9,716 nucleotides of DNA from Halobacteriales archaeon SW_9_67_24 (GTDB lineage: Archaea > Halobacteriota > Halobacteria > Halobacteriales > Halococcaceae), in assembly GCA_003022685.1 (NCBI GenBank), contig PXSV01000125.1, positions 1-9,716 of the forward strand. Direction: 5' to 3'. Below, in pieces: positions 5,455 through 9,716 of this stretch. Both the position numbers and the translations under genes were made by a program. A model generated the notes under the pieces. It saw nothing but the letters and a program-made list of their open reading frames with translations, was not told the DNA's origin and searched no databases. The first letter of the stretch is position 1, and every line of letters begins with the position of its first letter.

Positions 5455-6734
5455 TCCTGCGGGGCGACGGCGTCACGCGAGGAACCACCCGCCGTCCCGA
5501 CGGTCTCGATGACCTCGGTGTAGACCAGCGCGAGGCCGACCAGCGCGAGGCCGGCCCCGAACACGAACGGGTAGACGAACCCGAAGCCGACGAGGAAGCC
5601 GGAGGCGAGCGGGCCGATGGCGATCCCGAGCCCGAACGCCATCGTGAGAACGGAGAGCTGGGTGCCCGACTGGCCCTCGTCGGCGAGATCGCCCGCGAGC
5701 GCCAGCGCCGGCGAGAACACCATCGCGGCCGCGACGCCCTGGAGGACGCGGGCGACCAGCATGCCGGCTGGCGTCACCACCAGTCCCTGAGCGAGCGTGG
5801 TCGGCACGAGGAGTGCGAGCCCCGCGAGCAGGAACGGCCGGCGACCGTACCGGTCGCTCGCGGCCCCGATCGGCGTCTGGAGGCCGACCTGGGCGAGGAT
5901 GAACGCGCCGAACTCCAGCCCGAACAGCGTCGGGCCCTGATCGAGCCGGGTGTTCACCTGCGGTTCGATCGCCGACAGCAGCGCGATCGCGATCGCCATG
6001 AACAGGCTCGCCACCCCGAGCGTGAACACTGGATCGAGGCGGTGGGCGTCGTCGCGGGCCCACACCGCGACCGAGAGGTCCTCGCCGGCGCTCGCGTGCG
6101 TCGTGTCGGGGTCCTCGATGAAGGCCGTGACGAGCGCGAACCCGACGATCGCGGTGAGGGTGGCGATCCCGAACGCGGCGTCGAACCCGCTGAGTCCGAC
6201 CGCGATCCCGCCGAAGTCGATCGCGTACGGTCCCGAGTGAACGACCGCGCCGGCGACGATCGGGCCGACGCCGAACCCGAGCAGCCGGAAGGTGTTGTAC
6301 GTCCCCATGCTCCCGCCACGAGTGTCGGTCGTCGCCAGCTCGCTCACCAGCGCGATCGTCGCCGGAAGGGTAAAGGCCACCCCGATCCCCTGGAGCGCGC
6401 GGATCCCGAGCAGCGCGACGTACCCGTCCGCGAAGACGTACGCGCCGTTGGCGACCGTGAGGATCCCGAGCCCCAAGAGGATGAAGATCCGGCGTGCGCC
6501 ACGTCGATCGGACAACCGCCCTGTAAATGGCTGGAGGAAGCTGCTGAAGAAGCCGTACATCGAGAGGATCAGCCCCGTCACGAGCGCCTCGCTCACCCCG
6601 AACGCGCCCCCGGTGATCTCAGTGCTCGCGACGTACAGCGGCAGAACGACGATCAGAAACGAATTGCCGATCGCGTCGGCCATCCGGGCGAGCGCCAGCG
6701 TCAGAACGTCCCGGTCGACGTCGGGCGTTCTCAC
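5451..6734 (-). CDS. Major facilitator superfamily (MFS) transporter
   Basis: A 427-residue integral membrane protein with about 12 hydrophobic helices in two halves. The MFS motif A loop between helices 2 and 3 is GRLSDRRGARRI (72-83), and its second-half copy is GAASDRYGRRPF (290-301). A charged central loop (about 206-235) joins the halves. RALQGIGVAFTLPATIALVS (112-131) and RVLQGVAAAMVFSPALALAG (329-348) are paired helix-4/10 segments typical of drug/H+ antiporter-like MFS proteins, so efflux is the most likely class; the substrate is unknown. The start is the GTG at 6734, because the first helix begins near residue 10 and no ATG or GTG occurs upstream before a stop. It lies downstream of ADH synthase (185-base gap) and its TAG stop overlaps the HAD stop. 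The gap holds an operator-like palindrome and a possible leader ORF, suggesting separate regulation. Confidence 0.9.
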   Translation of the reverse strand: MRTPDVDRDVLTLALARMADAIGNSFLIVVLPLYVASTEITGGAFGVSEALVTGLILSMYGFFSSFLQPFTGRLSDRRGARRIFILLGLGILTVANGAYVFADGYVALLGIRALQGIGVAFTLPATIALVSELATTDTRGGSMGTYNTFRLLGFGVGPIVAGAVVHSGPYAIDFGGIAVGLSGFDAAFGIATLTAIVGFALVTAFIEDPDTTHASAGEDLSVAVWARDDAHRLDPVFTLGVASLFMAIAIALLSAIEPQVNTRLDQGPTLFGLEFGAFILAQVGLQTPIGAASDRYGRRPFLLAGLALLVPTTLAQGLVVTPAGMLVARVLQGVAAAMVFSPALALAGDLADEGQSGTQLSVLTMAFGLGIAIGPLASGFLVGFGFVYPFVFGAGLALVGLALVYTEVIETVGTAGGSSRDAVAPQD

Positions 6735-6862
6735 CGACTCCCCTTCCGATCTGTGCTCCCGGCCGTCGCCAGGTTCGTCACGCTGCTGTCCGGCGGTGTT
6801 TCGGGCCGTCGCCGATCCGCGTCCGCCGGCGACTCCTCTCGATATCGTTTCACGCGACCCAT
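6731..6862 (-). CDS. Possible 43-residue leader ORF upstream of the MFS gene
   Basis: ATG at 6862 opens a 43-codon frame ending in TGA (6731-6733) that overlaps the GTG start of the MFS gene as GTGA, a usual layout for translational coupling. The product (MGRVKRYREESPADADRRRP then PETPPDSSVTNLATAG and a basic end) is basic and matches no family I know. Against a real gene: third codon positions are only about 70% G+C, lower than in neighbours, and a basic protein is unusual for a haloarchaeon. For it: the ATG lies just after a TATA-like and palindromic element. It may be only the 5' leader of the MFS mRNA. Confidence 0.2.
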   Translation of the reverse strand: MGRVKRYREESPADADRRRPETPPDSSVTNLATAGSTDRKGSR

Positions 6863-6877
6863 ACTGAGCTGCTTTCG

Positions 6878-6900
6878 ACTAACTGGCCAGTCAGTATGAA
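6878..6900 (-). promoter_or_regulatory. Operator-like 18-base palindrome with TATA-like element, MFS promoter region
   Basis: On the + strand ACTAACTGGCCAGTCAGT (6878-6895) is symmetrical in 8 of 9 pairs, and its core ACTGGCCAGT (6882-6891) is a perfect 10-base palindrome. A second, wider inverted repeat, CATACTGA (6860-6867) and TCAGTATG (6891-6898), surrounds it. On the - strand TTCATACT (6893-6900) could be a TATA box about 33 bases before the ATG at 6862. Binding here by a dimeric repressor, for example TetR type, would block the promoter. No regulator gene is in the window. Confidence 0.45.
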
Positions 6901-6919
6901 GCTTGCGGGGCCCCGTCGA

Positions 6920-7714
6920 TCACGCCTCGTTCGCGAGGCCAGCACGATCCAGCGCCTCGTCGACCGGGAGGTCGTCGTGGACGACGCCCGCGACCGCGCG
7001 GGTGATCGCCTCGGGATCGTCGTGCTGGAAGATCGTCCGGCCGATCGAGACGCCCGCCGCGCCCGCGTCCATCGCGCCCCGGACGTTTTCGAGCGTTGCG
7101 TGATTCCCCTCGGGTTCGCCGCCCGCGATGATCACGGGGAGCCTCGTCGACTCGACCACGTGCTCGAAGCTCTCCGCATCCCCCGAGTAGCCGGTCTTCA
7201 CCACGTCGGCTCCGAGCTCCTCGCCGAGGCGGACCGCGTGGCCGAGGCGTTCGGGGTCGGCCTCGTCGACGCTCGGCCCGCGGGCGTACGTCATCGCGAG
7301 CACCGGGAGCCCGAACTCGCGCGCGCGCTCGGTTAACGCTGCGAGGTCCTCGATCTGTGTCGGTTCGGAGTCACTGCCGACGTTGATGTGAAGGGAGACT
7401 GCGTCCGCACCCGCCCGGATCGCCGCTTCGACCGTGCCTGTCCGTCGTTTGTCGTTAGTGTCCGGACCGGTCGCCGTCGAACCGTTCAGATGGATCACGT
7501 AACCTGCCCCGTTCTTGTTGGGGTGGACCCGCGGGGCGATCCCTTTCTGTGTCAGGACCGCGTCCGCGCCGCCGCGCGTCACCGCGTCGATCGTGTCCTC
7601 GATCTCTTTCAAACCACTGACCGCCCCAAGCGTGATGCCGTGGTCCATCGGGACCGTGAGGTAGCGGCCGTCCGTGCCGATCCGATCGAGTCGTGCCTGC
7701 GTGCCGGGGTTCAT
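6920..7714 (-). CDS. aroA': 2-amino-3,7-dideoxy-D-threo-hept-6-ulosonate (ADH) synthase
   Basis: A 264-residue class I aldolase-type TIM barrel. It condenses L-aspartate semialdehyde with 6-deoxy-5-ketofructose 1-phosphate to ADH, the substrate of dehydroquinate synthase II (3448-4674). Diagnostic residues are D24 in VPMDHGITLG, Y143 in MTYARG, and the Schiff-base lysine K173 in DVVKTGYSGD; their spacing matches Asp33/Tyr153/Lys184 of the Methanocaldococcus enzyme as I recall it. The C-terminal phosphate-binding loops are IIAGGEPEG (195-203) and GVSIGRTIFQ (221-230). The ATG at 7714 is preferred to an in-frame GTG at 7732 because a TATA-like element is centred about 28 bases before the ATG, and no helix is lost. 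The related fructose-bisphosphate aldolase (fba family) is the main alternative, but context with trpBA and dehydroquinate synthase favours ADH synthase. The gap to trpA is 23 bases. Confidence 0.9.
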   Translation of the reverse strand: MNPGTQARLDRIGTDGRYLTVPMDHGITLGAVSGLKEIEDTIDAVTRGGADAVLTQKGIAPRVHPNKNGAGYVIHLNGSTATGPDTNDKRRTGTVEAAIRAGADAVSLHINVGSDSEPTQIEDLAALTERAREFGLPVLAMTYARGPSVDEADPERLGHAVRLGEELGADVVKTGYSGDAESFEHVVESTRLPVIIAGGEPEGNHATLENVRGAMDAGAAGVSIGRTIFQHDDPEAITRAVAGVVHDDLPVDEALDRAGLANEA

Positions 7715-7735
7715 ACTGGTATTCGATGCCACGGC

Positions 7736-7747
7736 GGTTATGTTCGT
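7736..7747 (-). promoter_or_regulatory. Internal TATA-like promoter for ADH synthase, overlapping the trpA stop
   Basis: The - strand reads ACGAACATAACC, centred about 28 bases before the ATG at 7714, so ADH synthase may have its own leaderless transcript in addition to readthrough from trpA. The trpA TAA stop (7738-7740) is inside this element. The same 12-mer occurs at 4747-4758. Confidence 0.45.
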
Positions 7748-8577
7748 TCCGGTCGCGGTTGACGTTGCGCGCCTGCGACCGCTCCCTCCTTGATTTCTCG
7801 CCCCTTCGCTTCGAGTCGATCGGCCACGGTCGCGGCGTCCTCGCCCGCCTCCGCTCCCTCGGCCACGATGTCGACCAGCGCGCTCCCGACGATGACGCCG
7901 TCCGCGCCCGCCGCGACCACCTCGCTCGCCTGTTCGTCCGAGGAGATCCCGAACCCGACCGCCTTCGGAACTCCCCCCTCCGCGAGTCGATCGAGACTCT
8001 CCTCGGTCCGTGCGGAGACGTCGGCCTTTGCCCCGGTGACGCCGAGGCGCGCCTGGACGTAGACGTACCCCGAGACCCGCGACATGATCCGATCGAGGCG
8101 CTCGCCCCGCGTCGTGGGCGCGACGATGAACACGAGATCGCAGTCGAACCCGTCGCAGGCCGCCCGGAGCGGGTCGGCCTCCTCTGCTGGCAAGTCGGGG
8201 ACGACGAACCCCTCGATCCCCGCTGCAGCGGCGCGCTCGACGAACGCGCGGGGCCGATCAGCGCCCTCATCGCCGTATCGGTAGATCAGATTGTAGTAGG
8301 TCATACAGATGAGGGGCACGTCCACGTCGAGCTCCTCGACGAACGTGAAGAAGCGATCGGGGGTCATCCCGGCGTCGAGCGACCGGTTGACCGCCGCCTG
8401 GATCGTCGGCCCCTCGGCGACGGGCTCGGAGAAGGGGAGGCCGAGCTCGATCACGTCGGCCCCGCCGCGCGCGAGCGCCTCGACGTATTCGAGCGACGCA
8501 TCGTAGTCGGGATCGCCCGCCGCAAGGTACGGCACGAACGCCGGCCCGTCCGCAAAGGCCGCCTCGATGGCGTCCAT
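7738..8577 (-). CDS. trpA: Tryptophan synthase alpha subunit
   Basis: A 279-residue TIM-barrel protein that cleaves indole-3-glycerol phosphate to indole and glyceraldehyde 3-phosphate, and passes indole to TrpB through the subunit tunnel. Family motifs are PYLAAGDPDYDASLEYVEAL (16-35), VIELGLPFSEPVAEGPTIQ (42-60), the loop VQARLGVTGAK, and the phosphate-binding VGFGISS and VIVGSALV near the end. E44 matches the catalytic Glu49 of E. coli TrpA. The second catalytic acid, Asp60 in E. coli, is Glu55 here; this SEP-AEGP form is what I recall from other haloarchaeal TrpA. The frame is open upstream, but the protein starts at the ATG at 8577, whose A is also the last base of the trpB TGA (TGATG). 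That implies translational coupling for the 1:1 complex. The C-terminal tail (GAQRQPRPERT) is basic. Confidence 0.95.
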   Translation of the reverse strand: MDAIEAAFADGPAFVPYLAAGDPDYDASLEYVEALARGGADVIELGLPFSEPVAEGPTIQAAVNRSLDAGMTPDRFFTFVEELDVDVPLICMTYYNLIYRYGDEGADRPRAFVERAAAAGIEGFVVPDLPAEEADPLRAACDGFDCDLVFIVAPTTRGERLDRIMSRVSGYVYVQARLGVTGAKADVSARTEESLDRLAEGGVPKAVGFGISSDEQASEVVAAGADGVIVGSALVDIVAEGAEAGEDAATVADRLEAKGREIKEGAVAGAQRQPRPERT

Positions 8578-9716
8578 CACAGTCCTCCCGTGAACACGTC
8601 CATGTCGGGCGCTTCGTCGATCCCGCGCCGATCCGTCTCCTCGATCACCGTTTCGAGGTCCTTGTCGCCCCGTCCGGAGACGTTGACCACGACTACGTCG
8701 CCGAGGTCCTCGTGTGCCGCATCGAGATGGGCGAGCGCGTGGGCGGTTTCGAGCGCCGGAATGATCCCCTCCGTGCTGGAGAGTCGGTGGAACGCCGCGA
8801 GCGCGGCGTCGTCGTCGACGTTTTTCGCCCGAACGCGGCCGGACTCCACGAGGTGGGCGAGTTCCGGGCCGACCCCCGCGTAGTCGAGTCCCGCCGAGAC
8901 CGAATGGGATTCGAGGATCTGGCCGTCGCCGTCCTGAAGGAGTCGCGTGCGCGCGCCGTGGAGTACGCCCTCCCCTCCCGTCGAGAGCGACGCGGAGTTC
9001 GGTGCGACGCCGCGCTCCTCGTCGACCGCGAGCGACGAACCGCCCGCCTCGACCGCGTGGAGATCGACCCCGTCGTCGGAGACGAACTCCGCGAACGCAC
9101 CCATCGTGTTCGAGCCGCCGCCCGCACACGCGAGGACGCTATCGGGAAGCTCGCCGGTCTGCTCGCGGACCTGGCGTCTAGCCTCCTCGGAAATCACAGC
9201 TTGAAAGTCCCGAACCATCGCGGGGAACGGGTGTGGGCCGACGACGCTCCCGAGCACGTAGTGGGTGTTCTCCACAGTAGTAGCCCAGTCGCGCATCGTC
9301 TCGTTGATGGCCTCCTTCAGCGTTCCCCGGCCCGCTGTGACCGCAGTGACGTCCGCACCGTTCAGCCGCATCCGGAACACGTTGGGGCGCTGGCGGTTGA
9401 TGTCGGTCTCGCCCATGTAGACCTCGCAGGGCATGTCGAGGTGGGCGGCGGCCATCGCGGTCGCGGTGCCGTGCTGGCCCGCGCCGGTCTCGGCGACGAT
9501 GCGCTCCTTGCCCATGTACTTTGCGAGCAGCACCTGGCCGAGCGCGTTGTTCAGCTTGTGTGCGCCGCCGTGAAGCAGGTCCTCGCGTTTGAGGTACACC
9601 TCGGTGTCGTAGCGCTCGCTCAGCCGCTCGGCGCGTTGGAGCGGCGGCGGCCGGCCGCCGAACGCGCGGAGGCGCTCGCGGAAGTCCTCGACGAACCCGT
9701 CCTCATCGTCGAGAAC
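8577..9716 (-). CDS. trpB: Tryptophan synthase beta subunit (5' end outside window)
   Basis: The last 379 residues of the PLP enzyme that joins indole and serine to make tryptophan. The frame is open to the right edge, and the visible N-terminus (about 18 residues, then FGGRPPPLQRAERLSERY) is already TrpB sequence, so only a short N-terminal part is missing. Numbering from the window edge, the PLP lysine is K54 in REDLLHGGAHKLNN, the catalytic Glu is E76 in AETGAGQHG (22 residues later, as for Lys87/Glu109 in Salmonella), and the phosphate-binding loop is GGGSN (199-203). The C-terminal NVSGRGDKDLETV is conserved. The usual NHTGAHKIN is LHGGAHKLN here, probably a haloarchaeal variant. Internal valine/methionine codons near 9599 are not the start. 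The gene overlaps trpA by one base and probably follows other trp genes outside the window. Confidence 0.95.
   Translation of the reverse strand, partial: VLDDEDGFVEDFRERLRAFGGRPPPLQRAERLSERYDTEVYLKREDLLHGGAHKLNNALGQVLLAKYMGKERIVAETGAGQHGTATAMAAAHLDMPCEVYMGETDINRQRPNVFRMRLNGADVTAVTAGRGTLKEAINETMRDWATTVENTHYVLGSVVGPHPFPAMVRDFQAVISEEARRQVREQTGELPDSVLACAGGGSNTMGAFAEFVSDDGVDLHAVEAGGSSLAVDEERGVAPNSASLSTGGEGVLHGARTRLLQDGDGQILESHSVSAGLDYAGVGPELAHLVESGRVRAKNVDDDAALAAFHRLSSTEGIIPALETAHALAHLDAAHEDLGDVVVVNVSGRGDKDLETVIEETDRRGIDEAPDMDVFTGGL

Noticed and set aside
6906..6915. CGGGGCCCCG palindrome just after the ADH synthase stop, as a terminator
   Set aside because: A 10-base palindrome without a loop cannot form a useful hairpin, and no T-tract follows on the - strand.
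7693..8883. 396-codon + strand open frame opposite trpA/trpB
   Set aside because: No family resemblance; it is the complement of well-conserved trpA codons.
8578..9129. N-terminal extension of trpA across trpB
   Set aside because: It overlaps trpB codons in another frame; TrpA begins normally at the ATG coupled to the trpB stop.
1..9716. tRNA genes, CRISPR arrays, insertion sequences, toxin-antitoxin or defence genes
   Set aside because: No tRNA-like cloverleaf, regular direct repeats, transposase, or known defence domain was seen; gaps are short and explained by promoters and hairpins.

Overview
The window comes from a haloarchaeon (class Halobacteria); I cannot name the genus. The evidence is high G+C with strongly GC-rich third codon positions, acidic proteins with Asp/Glu/Gly/Thr-rich linkers, TATA-type promoters about 27-29 bases before start codons (leaderless mRNA), an archaeal SepF, and the archaeal type II route into the shikimate pathway. 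No tRNA, rRNA, CRISPR array or insertion sequence is visible, and no gene-free stretch exceeds 300 bases.

Left part (1-2160): the end of an acidic, disordered protein with a C-terminal zinc ribbon (DUF7093-like) is followed by a small DUF5611-type protein, both on the + strand. Converging on them from the - strand is sepF, the membrane anchor for archaeal FtsZ. After a 227-base divergent promoter region comes a RimI-type N-acetyltransferase (+).

Middle part (2204-5454): a subtilisin-family (S8) protease with no visible export signal lies on the - strand, convergent with rimI. Upstream of it is the archaeal 3-dehydroquinate synthase (type II, -). A roughly 71-base imperfect stem-loop lies between these two genes. 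A HAD-family hydrolase (+) is divergent from the dehydroquinate synthase.

Right part (5451-9716, all -): an MFS transporter whose stop codon overlaps the HAD stop, then 2-amino-3,7-dideoxy-D-threo-hept-6-ulosonate (ADH) synthase, trpA and trpB (cut by the window edge). In transcription order this is trpB-trpA-ADH synthase-MFS, then dehydroquinate synthase beyond the HAD insertion. ADH synthase and dehydroquinate synthase II together make 3-dehydroquinate without erythrose 4-phosphate. The first two committed steps of aromatic biosynthesis are therefore clustered with the last two steps of tryptophan synthesis.

No clearly new multi-gene system is visible; most genes are recognisable housekeeping genes. 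The points most worth a second look are the 18-base near-palindrome (operator-like) upstream of the MFS gene with a possible leader ORF, the long stem-loop after the dehydroquinate synthase gene, the apparently intracellular subtilisin, and two places where one gene's stop codon forms part of the next gene's TATA-like element.
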